A DNA stretch of 64,000 nucleotides from Selaginella tamariscina (Eukaryota; Streptophyta; Lycopodiopsida; Selaginellales; Selaginellaceae): contig PUQB01000144.1 in NCBI GenBank assembly GCA_003024785.1, forward strand, positions 434,001 through 498,000. Direction: 5' to 3'. Shown piece by piece: positions 34,802 to 46,889 of this stretch. A program made the translations under genes and the position numbers. The notes under the pieces were generated by a model, which was not told the DNA's origin, ran no database searches, and saw only the letters and a list, made by a program, of their open reading frames with translations. Every line of letters begins with the position of its first letter. The stretch's first letter is position 1.

Positions 34802-35549
34802 CACAATGAAGTATTATATTCCGAGTGATTGATTTATTCTATACCTGAAATCGAGTATGAAGCAAGCGCCAAACAGATTTTGCTATCCTTCTTGAAGTGC
34901 CTTCATCCGTCTAACTTTAAGAGCGCGACTTACCAATCTCTCTATCAGGATCGCTTGAAGTACAGGGAGCGCCGATTGACCGAACCTAGATTCACGATTT
35001 CCGACATAGAAATGTACAGATATGATGAAATCAGTGCTTAGAATCACGCATTCAGATTCGTGCTCTCGCCAGGAACCCTAAAGTCTTCTAGACCGTCCGA
35101 TATCGGCCGGCTGGATCGACGGGATAGATTTAATTACCCCTTGGGTCGTTGTGGGTATATTCAGGAATCCAACGTTTCTATAGAAAAATGTCGATTGTCT
35201 ACCAAGTATTTTGATGTTGGACATTGAACTAATTATTTAAATTATCATAAAATTTATCGTTTATCATATTAATGCTAATTATAAAATAAATAATAGGGTG
35301 CGTGCGTGTAAGTATTTATTGTGTGTGTGTGTGTGTGTGTGTGTTTGTTTTTGTGAGATGATCTTTTTTTTTTTCTCAATCTCGGTTTGGAATATTATAA
35401 TATGAGTAGTTTGAAAAGAAACTTGATTAAATTTAATATAAATTCCATATAATATTGAGCATGAAATTGTGTAACTTTACTTAATAACTATTGTTGAATA
35501 TTATGTAGATAGATTTTGATAAATTATTGATTTAAACATTAAAAAAAAA

Positions 35550-36354
35550 TTAAATTAATGCCTGCTTTATGAGCTTTGCTACCTCTCTCGTTTGCTTGTT
35601 AATAATCCTCAGCTGAATAACAAGCTTGCCTTTGTCCGGTGTGCTATCTTTAAGCCGTCCACTTCCCTTATTGTGTTCTCCAAAAGCTCGAAGAAATAAC
35701 TATCTTCATGAAGATACTGGTAATTCTCTTGCAGTGTTTGTTGCCTCTCAACCGAGTTATTGTTCCTCAATAACTATTTATTTATTTATTTATTTATATT
35801 AATTTAATTCATAAATATAACGAACCTTATTAAAAAGGAGGACTTCTGGGCGTAAGGTGCGGTCTTTTGCAGCCATAGCTGCTTTCATAACAACTTCAAC
35901 TTGTTTCAACAATTTCAACATCATTCTCCTTCCTTGCCTGTACATATATTACCTATATTGTGTGTGTGTATATACATATATTACCTTCGATAAGTATGCT
36001 TGAGTGATGTGAAAAAACTCCTTACTTAAGCTGTCTACTAGTTCATGTGCTCTTTGATATTTGTCTGTGGATTTAAGTAGGTCCATTAAGACTTCAGTTG
36101 CATCGTATGATACAGTAGTATCTGAAAAAAATTAAACACATAAATAACAATAAAATTTATTTATAAGTATATATATGTGTATACGTGCATATAATATACG
36201 TATACGTATATGTGTCACATACCTCTCTGTTTATCAGTAGCTTTGCAAATGTTTTTATATTAAGTGAAACCAGAGAAGTTCTGGACCCATTCCTGTGTCG
36301 GATGTGCATTTCTAAGAAAACCCATCACTAATTCATTTATAATTAGATACAAAG

Positions 36355-36397
<43 letters not shown>

Positions 36398-36453
36398 TGC
36401 ATATACTTACTGATTGGAAAAGGAGAAGCCCAAATGCAATTGACCATAGCCAT
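35550..36453 (-). pseudogene. Small six-exon gene of unknown function, copy A
   Basis: Minus strand. A start at 36453 gives MAMVNCIWASPFPI, then a donor GTAAGT. The next exon reads MGFLRNAHPTQEWVQNFS, then a short one (ATDKQR). Exon 35995-36121 reads DTTVSYDATEVLMDLLKSTD, KYQRAHELVDSLSKEFFHIT and QAYLSK. The next reads ARKENDVEIVE, then after an extra A (copy B lacks it) VVMKAAMAAKDRTLRPEVLL-FNK. The last exon reads LLRNNNSVERQQTLQENYQY up to ENTIREVDG, with one G missing, and ends IINKQTREVAKLIKQALI at a TAA. About 190 residues, helical and soluble, no membrane segment. I do not recognise the family. Exon structure is conserved in copy B, supporting a real gene. Confidence 0.5.
36355..36397. 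repeat. (GT)n microsatellite
   Basis: Pure GT repeat followed by GCGCGTGC, in an intron of the small gene. Confidence 0.95.
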
Positions 36454-36793
36454 TTTAATGAAATAAACCCTCAACCCTAATAGCTATTTACTTATTAATG
36501 AATGTCACCTTAAAATTAAGATAAAAGAAACTTAAAAAGATTCAAAGGTAACAAAACCTAGCCTTTAAGAAAGAAAAAGAATTTATTTAAATTTAATCAA
36601 ACTAATATTCCAAACTAAAAATTAATCACTCAGACACACACACACACACACATAATTACTTACACACACACACAAGCTTATCCTTTATAAAAAAGAAAAG
36701 CAAAGGTTCAAAACTTAGCCTTCGAAGTTTCAATTCGGACATTCAACAGTACCTTTGAAGTTAAATATACATTACAATAACTTAGTGGAGTGT

Positions 36794-36800
36794 TATAAAT
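36794..36800 (+). promoter_or_regulatory. Possible TATA box of the ankyrin–PGG gene, copy 1
   Basis: TATAAAT within GTGGAGTGTTATAAAT, about 95 bp upstream of the start codon at 36892. The same string precedes copy 2 (46599-46606). Confidence 0.4.
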
Positions 36801-36891
36801 AAATTAAATGTATTGAAAACTCTATAATCAGTGATTGCAACAATTTGTCTCTGGTTGAGTGTTTTGGGTACATTCTCAAGATTAGTTTACC

Positions 36892-39800
36892 ATGGCGCTC
36901 CACAATTCAGAAGGTAATATAATATGCATAATTCATATATAACATTTATATTTACATGTTTTATATACATTGTTTTCCACTTCAAAGTTCTCAGTGACAT
37001 TTCCACTCTGTTCAGATTGGGTTGTCGTGCAATTTGATAAGGATGACTGCTCTAACTCCAACGGTGAGGTGTTGGACCTTTCAGAAGGTAATATATCTAG
37101 CATTAATTACTATTATATTACATGTTTTATATACATAAACTTGTGAGTTAAATTAATAAAGAGAGACTCTATACTTCAAGTTTTAATTGACATTTCACTG
37201 TTCAGATCCGATTGTCCTGGATGACTCCTCTGGCTCCAAGGACCTTACTAAGGACGAGTTTGCATTGCACCATGCAAGCAGGGATGGCAATTTAATGTTG
37301 GTGAAGGACTTGCTTGGAGGTGATGAGGTCAAAACGAAAATACTCAAAAAGGACAGCGATGGCAACACGGTTCTTCATGTTGCCAGCACTGTCGATGTTC
37401 TCAGGTTTCTTTTGAATGAGCTAGGTGATACTGCAGAAGAGGGAATTTGCCAACCGGGTGGACGTCGTCTCACAGTGCTCCATAAGGCTGTTTTCGAGGA
37501 AAGATGTGGACATGCTTATGGTGTTGGTTGACTTCCTGGAGGATCGACTAGTGGATGTGTTTTTCAGAGAGGACGACTGGACAGTTCTACATCTTGCTGC
37601 CCGGATTGGTAATTTGAAGGCTGTCGAGATCTTCCTCTCTAAATTGGGCGATGAAGCCAAAGATGAAATTCTTCGAAAGATAAGTTCAATGGTAGAACAG
37701 TTCTTCATTGGGCTGCCGATGGTGGACATACAAGTTTTCAAGGAGATAATGTCTAGGCTGAGCGATGACTATGAAATTCATCGTGAGAGAGACAGTGATG
37801 GTGACACAATCCTTCATACAGCTGCTGAGAACGGTAGTGTTAGCATTGTGGAGTTTCTCTTAGAGAGACTAGGAGACAAGGTTCTAAAGATGCAATCCAG
37901 CAGAAAAACAGATCCATCGGAAATGTTCTTCATGCAGCTGCCTACGAGGGGAAGAAGGATGTTCTCGTAGTATTGCTTGACAAGCTTGGCAACGAAGCAA
38001 AGCGTGTGATACGAGAAGGATGGTGATAGAGGTAATACAGTGCTTCATGCAGCTGTTAGATCTGGTCAGTTGACATTGTGAAGGTTGTGGTGACTAAGCT
38101 AGGTCGTGAAGCACGCAATACCATCAATGAGAAAGATCGGTCGGGAAGACAGTTCTTCATGTAGCTGCTCAGAGTGGGAACATTGACATGGTAAATTTAA
38201 TCTTCTGGAATTAGGTGGACATGCCCAAGATGCAATACTTGAAGAAGACTTGCATGGTAACACAGTCCTTCGTACAGCAATTGAGAAGGCAATGTCGATA
38301 TATTAAAGACACTCATGGATAAGCTTGGTGACAGAGCAAAGGAAGGGATTCGTAAAAAACATAAACGAAACGAGACCCTTCTTCATGCAGTTGCACGTGG
38401 TGGCAATAGCGACATTTTTAAAATGTTGATGCTGGAGTTGGGTGCTCAAGCCGAGGATGCAATTCGACAGGCAGATGATCATGGTAACAACCCTCTTCAC
38501 TTTGCTGTTCATTATGATAAGATCAACATGTTCAAGGAGATTGTTGAGCAAGGTGGTCGCGACCTTTTACAGCAACGCAATCACAATAATGCAACACCCA
38601 TACACCTAGCTGCTTCTCGGCAGAGAAGGACATGTGGAAAAGTTTATTCCAACTAATGAATATTAAGGTGCAAGAATTGAAAGGTATGCTTACTAAACCA
38701 CACCGTTTTGAAATGATGCTCAATATATTACTTTACAGATATTCTCGACAAGGGTCGCGCTCTGCACGTTGCTTGTGAATTAAGCAACAAGTATTTGGTG
38801 GAGATTTTGCTCGATCAAAATACTGAAGGAGCTGTGAAATTAAAGATATTATGGCACATGACGAGTTGTTCCTAGGTAACACTGCTCTTCACGCAGCTGC
38901 AATTGGAGGAGATCTTGACATTTTTAAACAACTGTTGGATGTGGCTGGTTCATCATGCAACGACGTCAACAAAGTTAAAAATTGGTACGGGCAAACACCT
39001 TGCATTTTGCTGTAGCACAAGACGATTACGAGCTGGTTCAATATTTAATTAAGGAGAAAGGTGCTAATCCAGCTCAAGAGGATAATGCAGGTGTGACACC
39101 ATTGCATTTTGCTGCCAGAAGTGCATCTCAGATGTCTTACGGCTCATAAGTGATTCACTTGGGACGGATTATAATATTAACAGTTAACAGGCTTGGCTGG
39201 TCTTAGTCCTTTACATTATGCAGCATGGAATGCGAACAAAGGGCTATTGACTGGTTACTGGGAGCAGAAAAGGACAACAAGGACCGAATTGATTTGGAAG
39301 TAAAAGACAAAGTGGAAAATCTGACACCTTGGTTATGGTCAGTTCTAGTTCTTCTGGTTCTTCGCTATATGAATTCACAGGAAGATGTATTGAGAAGTTT
39401 GCTGATTGCCCATATTAGCAAAGAAAAGAATCCATTTACAGATGACATCCAAGAGGTTTCTTGAAGATCATTTGAATCTTGATGGCCAACTTTTGGATGT
39501 TGCATGCTGCGAGACGTTGAAAGGATGCTCTGATGGAAAGCTGAGTTTGAGTCGGAGTTTGATTTCATGTGTGGCTGCCTATGGTAATGCTACTACAGCT
39601 TCAAAACTTGCAGATGAGCTACAAAAGGTAAACCACAGACAGGAGTTGTTGCATCAATCTCGACCATTGGAATTTCTTGCTATGCGTGCCAATGCTGACG
39701 AAAGTAGGGTGAGTGTGGCAGAGAATTTCTGGCAGTAATAGAAAATGAGGAGCTTCATAAGCAACTAGAGTCCAGTTTCAACATAGTGTTGCAGAGTGGG

Positions 39801-41200
39801 GGAAAAAAAGGCTTAGAGTTTGCCGACTCTTGGTGAAACACATGCGACTGTCTCAGGTACATGACTTATTGCAAGCTCAATTATCTTCAGAATGATGACT
39901 GAAACCCGAACTAAAGACGACAATGGAGGATAATCTAAAGAAGCTAAGGTCGGTGGATAAGCTCAAGGTTGAGAATTTCTTGGTCTGGTGCATGATGTGC
40001 CTCTGGCTTACTGGATGGCACATCTCCACCGAACTGAACAAAAGCAGAATACTCCATACATCACATCAACTGAACAAGAGGAAGCAGAAACAAGATCCAA
40101 AAGCGCAGGCCATTCAAGCGAGTGACAACCAACATCATGACATTCATTAAGAGCTTACCAAGTAAAGACACAAGCAAAGATGTGGTGGTGCTAGATGGCT
40201 ATCCCAACAACGTGGGCAACCGCACTGGCCGGACAGCTTTACATTGGGCGGTCATCTTTGGTGACAAGGAGATTGTCAAGGAGCTTTGTGGAGACCCAGG
40301 GTGCAAGCGGGACGTGGTTGACAAGTTTGGAAAGCCACCTTACTGGTATGCAACGTTGCACCCGGATAAATACGATGATATGCTGGACTACCTCAAGTGG
40401 GATAAGTACTACGAGAACCTGCAGAGGGATCGGACTGGTACATTGATGCACTCAATGCCATCCTGGTTGGAGCTGCATTGATTGCAACCGTCACATTTTC
40501 TGGTGTGTTACAGCCCCCACTTCAGTATCCCATCAGCGACCCCAACCCAAATTCAGCTATTAAGTATGTGGCCATCAACAGAGGGGACGTACAGACATTT
40601 TGGGTGTTGAACAGCTTGTCCTTCTTCTTTAGCATGGCCAGTGCTCTGGCTGGGGTCACCGGAGTGTTACCCAACGTTGCAGTTTTCAATTTACATCTGG
40701 TGGAGAATATTAGGAAGTTGTTAGTCCGAGCTGCTGTCTTGCTTGTCATCTCCATAATCTTTGTTCTTGCTGCTTTTGCATCGGCTGGCTTGGCAGTGTT
40801 ACCAAAGGTGCTGAAGCTACAAGCTAACATGATAGTCACAACAGCCATTGGAGGATTCTTTTGCGGATACAGGCTCTGGAAATTTGGCAAGGCTGTTAAC
40901 GCTCTTACACCTGACAATTTATGGAGACGTCGTGTGGATCCATTCATCCGTCACCTTTGGTCTACAGCAAGGAATATGTGGAATAGTAAACGAGAGGACA
41001 TGATAGAACCAGTACACTCTGCAGTGGATCAATCTATCATCAAACCTGCCAACAACAAGCACCGCGGCTCAATCCGCTCCCACATTTTAGATTTGGTGGC
41101 TATGCCTGGGCAGTATGGTGGCTTTGTTCCTTATGTTTGGGACGATGGCCTGTGGGATGAACCGTTTGCTAAGAAGGAGAACCGCATGATATTTCAATGA
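36892..41200 (+). pseudogene. Ankyrin-repeat protein with C-terminal PGG domain, copy 1 (frameshifted)
   Basis: Exon 1 (36892-36913, MALHNSE), exon 2 (37016-37087, DWVVVQFDKDDCSNSNGEVL...) and exon 3 (from 37206) have good splice sites. The main exon encodes about 14 ankyrin repeats, each about 33 residues, with TVLH/TPLH-x-A-A signatures (for example NTVLHVAS, LTVLHKAV, WTVLHLAAR, TILHTAAENG, NNPLHFAV). A possible intron lies at 38686-38740. After more repeats (GRTALHWAVIFGDKEIVKEL) comes the PGG domain, described separately. Plant ANK–PGG proteins (ACD6-like) sit in the plasma membrane with cytosolic ankyrin repeats and act in defence or salt signalling; that role is family knowledge. Compared with copy 2 there are frame changes near 37495, 37565, 37685, 37960, 38025, 38065 and 38210, and later stops near 39150. 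The gene is dead or the assembly is noisy. Confidence 0.8.
40122..41200 (+). CDS. 3' part of the ankyrin–PGG gene: last ankyrin repeats and PGG membrane domain
   Basis: Two overlapping open frames (40122-40481 and 40478-41200) join by one frameshift near 40440. The first has an ankyrin unit (GRTALHWAVIFGDKEIVKEL) and DKFGKPPYWYATLHPDKYDD. Across the join comes the PGG start DALNAILVGAALIATVTFSG. The second frame has LQPPLQYPI in place of the usual PPGG, then hydrophobic segments FWVLNSLSFFFSMASALAGV, LLVRAAVLLVISIIFVLAAF and NMIVTTAIGGFFCGYRLW, giving four membrane helices in all. A polar tail of about 85 residues ends at TGA 41198-41200. Copy 2 lacks all of this. The convergent neighbour is the transporter remnant, whose stop lies 234 bp away. 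Confidence 0.82.
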
Positions 41201-41433
41201 GGTTGAGAGATGATGGGCATAATAAAGTTTAATAAAGATATAGTTGCTGAATAAATTGCTATAATGTAATGTGTGTATATGTTGCACACTTGTAAGTTAA
41301 CCATGACAATTCCTTACGGCAGATTCATATAACAAAATGTAATGGATTAGCCAGGGATGTGTGTAAATACTGGCCTTTTCAAAAGTTTTCTATTAAAGAA
41401 TACATAGTTTTGTTACTTACACCTTCACCTTCA

Positions 41434-43103
41434 TCATGCGTTTGTGTCACCGTGGATGTGCTTGAGTTCTTGTAGCTTCTCCTCCTGTAGAGGATCCCAT
41501 CCAAAGTACTTGCAGACCTCCTCCAGACTCTTCCCCTTGGTCTCTGGCACAACGAAGTAGATAAACACCACCGACGCCACTGCAATGGAGGTGTACAAAA
41601 AGAACGCCCCGGAGGTAGTCAAGGCAGTGGCCAAGCTGAGTAAGTGAGCGCAACCGTCCCACTTACACCACGGTTCACTGCGATGGACAGTGACATAGCA
41701 CACGCACGGAGCGTAAGTGGGAAGATCTCCGACGTCAGGACGTAAACGGTCGGTCCGAATCCAATAGAGAAGCTCGCCATGAACCCACATATAGCAACCA
41801 TAGCAATGGCAACAACCGCCGGGGGCGTGTTCAGTTGCCGACGTGTCCCCGTGGGCGCTGACGTGAAGCAGTCGGAACATGACGGCGACCGTCGCCGCTG
41901 TCGCCATCCAGCAGCAGCGGCCTCCGTCCGAACGTATCCAGCCAGATGGTGGCAATAAGTATGAACAGCGTCTTGGTGAGTCCGACCGCAATGGTCATAC
42001 CCAGAACTGCTGTTCTTCCCTTGATCCCCGCCTGGTGAAACTCAGTCGGACTGTAGTACACTAGCGCGTCGGCCTGCTGGATGAAATGTATACCCAGCGA
42101 GACGAGGAGCATCCTCCGAACTGGAGCGGACGGTAACAGTAATTGTCTCCACACCTCCCCTTGTTCCTCTTGCCCTTCCGTCGTCCTTGTTTCCCTCCGG
42201 TCCTGCTAGTATTGCACCGTCTTTCCTTACAAGTCCACTTCCTCACCCAGTGACTCCACTATAGCCATGAGACGGGCGTTTACTTCCTCCATATCCCCTA
42301 CATATATAAAAAGAGATTTATTTCAAAAGATTATAGTAATTACAAATAGAGAAAATTATCAAAATGACCCTCTACTTTTATTAAAGTGGCGACACACACT
42401 ATATATTGTTTATTAAAGTTAAATTTATAATAAATAGATTGTTTAAACCGAAAATATATAACATCGCATGTGTGTGTGTTTATATAAACTAGAGGATCAT
42501 TATATAACCTGCACATGTTTTTGTAAGGACCTTCTTTGCCTCTGGTACTCGGTCCTGCATAATGAGCCACCGCGGTGACTCCGGCATGATAAATACTGCT
42601 CCGAAAAGGAAGATGGATGGGATGCCACCGAATCCCAGTACTACCCAATATTGAGAAAGAGAATGATATTAATCTAATACTTATAGTAAATTAATTTACA
42701 TAAGTTAAAAAACATTCAATTTTATTAGAGAGATTCATAACTATGAATAATTTAAATATTCATTAAATAATTGATATATAATAATTAAACTTGTAAATAA
42801 ATGACTTGCTGATACTTATATATTGAAAACAAAAAATTAATTTAAATAAATAAAATATTTATTAATTACTTACCTGTATAAACTGGAGCAATAATCATAG
42901 CAAACCCAACTGCAATACCCGAAAACACACGTCAAGTCATGAGTATTGGGAACGATGGGGCCAAAGCCATTAACAAAGCTCCAATGAGGAATATTCCTGA
43001 TGCTACTGCCTTTCGGCCGAGTCTATCTGCGAACTTCCCTGCCATAAGATCCCCCTGCAATACAATATATAATGTTTATTTATTCATTTATTTGTGTGTG
43101 TGC

Positions 43104-43135
<32 letters not shown>

Positions 43136-43329
43136 AATTGTATCATATGAAAATAGATTGAAAGAATCATAAAATATGATATTAACATAAACATTTATGT
43201 AGATTATACATAGTATACTTACAACTAAAGAGACAAGGTTGAAGGAGCCAACTAGAACTTCCTGTTTTACATTCTTCAGATGGAAATCATCCTTCATAAA
43301 CAGCAGTGCACCACCCATCTCACCACTAT
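41434..43329 (-). pseudogene. Polyol/monosaccharide transporter (PLT-type MFS), 5'-truncated and decayed
   Basis: Minus strand. Exon 43223-43329 reads GEMGGALLFMKDDFHLKNVK. Exon 42874-43054 reads GDLMAGKFADRLGRKAVASG (MFS loop 2-3 motif), then FLIGALLMALAP and GIAVGFAMIIAPVYT, with an in-frame TGA at 42932-42934 where the family has G. The next piece (about 42530-42650) reads GFGGIPSIFLFGAVF and PESPRWLIMQDR (PESPR motif). Then 42230-41434: VRRMLLVSLGIHFIQQADAL, DTFGRRPLLL, FMASFSIGFGPTVYVLTSEI-FPLTLRA and PETKGKSLEEVCKYF. H+/polyol symporters of this family have 12 helices and about 500 residues. Missing here are the first helix, the region around helices 4-5, and about 42660-42870 gives no exon. 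Extra stops (TAA, TAG near 42190-42240) and frame changes near 41910 and 41790 confirm a pseudogene. Confidence 0.82.
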
Positions 43330-43707
43330 CTGTAATAAAACTATAAAATAAGAAAAATTAGTGTACTAAACACAATTACCTATTTCATAATCAGAGTTTA
43401 ACTTAACAACATAGTTAAGTTTTCAAATAAAGAACCAATTCCCAAGGTATAACGAGTACTAATGTTCAAGAAATATATGAGCCTGCAAACTGAGGAATAA
43501 CTATAAATGGTTTTCATCAATAGAAAAAAAACAAAATGAATTATATGAACTAAAATCTCTCTCACACACTCACACACACATGATGAAGATTTGGCGCTCG
43601 TCGGACGCCCATTTAAAAATTATATAATGGAGAATAACTATGATAATCCACGTGGACAAAAAAATCAACAGAAAAACAGGGATTTGACAAATCTTCCTCA
43701 TCACTTA

Positions 43708-44236
43708 GGGTGGTGTTACATGTTGGCCAGATCCGATATACTTTCATTTATAATTTTCTACGTGTTATTCTTGTTACACAATATTCCACCTCATTAGGTG
43801 CACATAAACAATGATTTTCCCATGAGCCAGCCAATGCCGCAATAACTTGTTTTTTCCTTGTGCTTGTCATAGAGCTCTTATAGAGTTGCAGATCTACCCT
43901 TCTTACCACCTGCTGACGATGAATCTCCTTAAGAGGGAGTCATTATCACATCAACAAAGCCTTTCATATCCATTTTCAACATTCTTTCTTTCGACATTCA
44001 CAATTTACAATGTTTTGGCACAAAAATAAGACAGCTGGTGGTCATTCAGAGCATTCGGAATTTATTCAAAACCCCATTGGAGTTCCAAATGTAACTCCGA
44101 TTACATTCCAGACCCAGACACTTATTTAATATACTTTTTACATGTAACACGGTGAAATTAGGTTCATATTTATAGTAACACCTTCGTCCTAAATCCTTCA
44201 CCCGGATCCTAATTTTCCGCACATGTAACACCACCC
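43708..44236. mobile_element. PIF/Harbinger-like MITE (Tourist type)
   Basis: 16-bp perfect terminal inverted repeats GGGTGGTGTTACATGT at 43708-43723 and its complement at 44221-44236 flank 529 bp. TTA lies on both sides (43705-43707 and 44237-44239), matching the 3-bp TWA target of PIF/Harbinger elements. No transposase is inside, so it is non-autonomous. Confidence 0.8.
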
Positions 44237-44484
44237 TTATGGGTTGAAAACTACCAACCATAATGTTGGATTATGTCACATATTAACATAAAGGGGCCTA
44301 TTTAGGCATTTGAGTCAGACCCATTTAATTATAAAACTTATATTTATTATACTACTAAATGGCTGTTTAATAGTATGTTTCGAGGCGGGTGTATATATAT
44401 GCATAATTTCACTTACACTTATGTTCACACACACTGGTTTGGGTTTCGTGTGTACATACACACATGTACAGTGCCTTCTAGAGA

Positions 44485-44806
44485 TGCTTCCAGTGACAAA
44501 TGTACCTGCTCCTGGAATCGCAATAACACGTTAGTTTATACGTTTCTTCAGTATTATTCATCAATCAGCAAAAGAATGTAGAAAAATGCCTAAATATGTA
44601 TAAGTGTGTAGATACACATATACCAATTGCCGGAGGTTCTTGAGCTGCCGCCATAACTTGAAAGCTTTCATAGCTAACGATGAGCTCTTCTCTGCTCCAG
44701 TTTCATTCCAGAAACAGACTATGTATGAATCCGGTGATCAAATCCAAGAACCTAAGCCTTCTGTTGCCATTAGACTCGGTCTAGAAACAGTCCTAAAACA
44801 ACTCAG
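44485..44806 (+). other. Two putative exons of an unrecognised gene
   Basis: A short stretch EMLPVTNVPAPGIAIT (44483-44531) ends at a GTTAGT donor. A second stretch from about 44633 reads RFLSCRHNLKAFIANDELFS, APVSFQKQTMYESGDQIQEP and KPSVAIRLGLETVLKQLR before a GTTATG donor at 44807. The phases of the two do not join cleanly. Protein-like composition is the only evidence. Confidence 0.3.
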
Positions 44807-45635
44807 GTTATGGGATATTCTCTTAGTATATTCTGATATTCGGCATATAAATTTATACGTATATATATTTCTATCTACCTTTACATGTATGTATGAACCA
44901 TGTACTATGCATGATACACACGCATGTATAAATGCGGGTCATACATATGACCTAAATCGCCAAATACACTAATATATGTTCAAATTTTAAACACAACAGA
45001 CAGACACAAGATACACAAATATTTATGCTACAAAAATCGAATGCAATGATTCCATAACTCAACACATAAACATATCGATCATAATATATGAACATATCCA
45101 TCATCTAGAATATAAAATGAATCTATTAAACATTCTTGACGTATCTGTGTGTATATATATATACGTGAATTCGATGTATACATCATCAGAGCCATTAGCA
45201 GGTTTAGAAGTGATATACGTATAAAATATGTCTAACTTTAAGAGCGCGGTTCTTTATCAGGATCGCTTGAAGAACAGGGAGCGCCGATTGACCGGACCTA
45301 TATTCACGATTTCCGACATAGAAATGTACAGATTTGAAATCAGTGCTTAGAATTACGCATTCTGCTTCCTAGATTCGTGCTTTCTTCAGCTTCTTGGAGA
45401 AGGCGCTCGCTCGCCCTGCATTTAAAACCCTCAAATGCCTCAAGAACCCTAAAGTCTTCTAGACCGTCCGGCCGGATCGACGGGATAGATTTAATTCGTC
45501 CTGGGTATATTCAGGAATCCAACATGTCTATAAGTTGAATTAATTATTTAAATTATCATAAAATTTATCGTTTATCATATTAGTGTTAATTATAAAATAA
45601 ATAATAAAGTAAGCTATTAGGGTTGAATGGTAATG

Positions 45636-46072
45636 CTTCTCCTCTTTCAATCAGTAAGTATATGCACGCACATACACACACGCACGCACACACATACACA
45701 CACACACCTTTGTATCTAATTATATAATGAATTAGTGATGGGTTTTCTTAGAAATGCACATCCGACACAGGAATGGGTCCAGACCTTCTCTGGTTTCACT
45801 TAATATAAAATACATTTGCAAAGCTACTGATAAACAGAGAGGTATGTGACACATATACGTATACGTATATTATATGCACGTATACACATATATATACTTA
45901 TGTGTTTAATCTTTTTCAGATACTACTGTATCATATGATGCAACTGAAGTCTTAATGGACCTACTTAAATCCACCGACAAATATCAAAGAGCACATGAAC
46001 TAGTAGACAGCTTAAGTAAGGAGTTTTCACATCACTCAAGCATACTTATGGAAGGTAATATATGTATAATAT

Positions 46073-46116
<44 letters not shown>

Positions 46117-46515
46117 GTGTGTGGTGTGTGTGTGTGTGTTTTAACAGGCAAGGAAGGAGAATGATGTTGAAATTGTTGAACAAGTTGAAGTTGTTATGAA
46201 AGCAGCTATGGCTGCAAAAGACCGCACCTTACGCCCAGAAGTCCTTTTTAAAAGGTTCGTTATATTTATGAATTACTTATTAATTAAATAAATAAATAAA
46301 TAAATAAATAGTTATTGAGGAACAATAACTCGGCTGAGAGGCAACAAACACTGCAAGAGAATTACCAATATCTTCACGAAGGTAGTTATTTCTTCGAGCT
46401 TTTGGAGAACACAATAAGGGAAGTGGACGGGCTTAAAGACAGCACACCGGACAAAGGCAAGCTTGTTATTCAGCTCAGGATTATTAACACAAAGGAAAAA
46501 GCCAGTAAACAGTAG
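45636..46515 (+). pseudogene. Small six-exon gene of unknown function, copy B
   Basis: Plus strand. The first exon is damaged (short by several bases before the conserved CAATCA|GTAAGT donor). Then come MGFLRNAHPTQEWVQTFS (from 45739) and DTTVSYDATEVLMDLLKSTD with KYQRAHELVDSLSKEFSHHS. The frame after KEF is lost because copy B has four T where copy A has six. The next exon (from 46148) reads ARKENDVEIVEQVEVVMKAA and MAAKDRTLRPEV. The last reads NNNSAERQQTLQENYQYLHE, GSYFFELLENTIREVDGLKD, STPDKGKLVIQLRIIN, ending TKEKASKQ at TAG 46513. Lesions differ from those in copy A. Confidence 0.5.
46075..46139. repeat. (CA)n/(GT)n microsatellite in an intron of the small gene
   Basis: AC repeat, short ATATG, then GT repeat. 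It forms a simple inverted repeat. Confidence 0.95.
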
Positions 46516-46598
46516 CTTTGAAATTTCAGTGGTTTTGAAGTTTCGATTCGAACATTCGACAGTACACTTGGAGTTAAAGTTCGGATATAGTGGAGTGT

Positions 46599-46606
46599 TA
46601 TAAATA
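46599..46606 (+). promoter_or_regulatory. Possible TATA box of ankyrin copy 2
   Basis: TATAAATA in the same context as 36794 (GTGGAGTGT just upstream). It lies 284 bp before the start codon because of extra DNA in copy 2. Confidence 0.35.
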
Positions 46607-46889
46607 CCTGTTAATGATGTATATTCGTTTGTGAGGCTGCATTTGGAGGATTACGTGAGTGTAATGTTTAATTTTAAAAAATTTACAAGTAATTTTTAAT
46701 GTGTTATTAAGGTTTTCCTTAATTATGTCATAAGGTTTAATAGGCATTTTAAATTCAGTATTAAAATAAGAAGGGTCGCCTAATCAACAGTTTATGTCAT
46801 AATAAATAGGCATTTAAATTCTCGTAAATAGAGAGCCTTCTATTGCAACAAGCTGAGTGTTTTGGGTACATTCTCAAGATTAGTTTACC

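Larger units (their letters stand above)
34376..39175. repeat. Duplicated ankyrin locus, copy 1
   Basis: Matches 44970-48843 in the same order except that about 35285-36485 is inverted. Coverage: upstream spacer (34560-35283), the small six-exon gene (inverted), the ankyrin gene promoter region and the ankyrin repeats up to about 39135. Confidence 0.88.
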
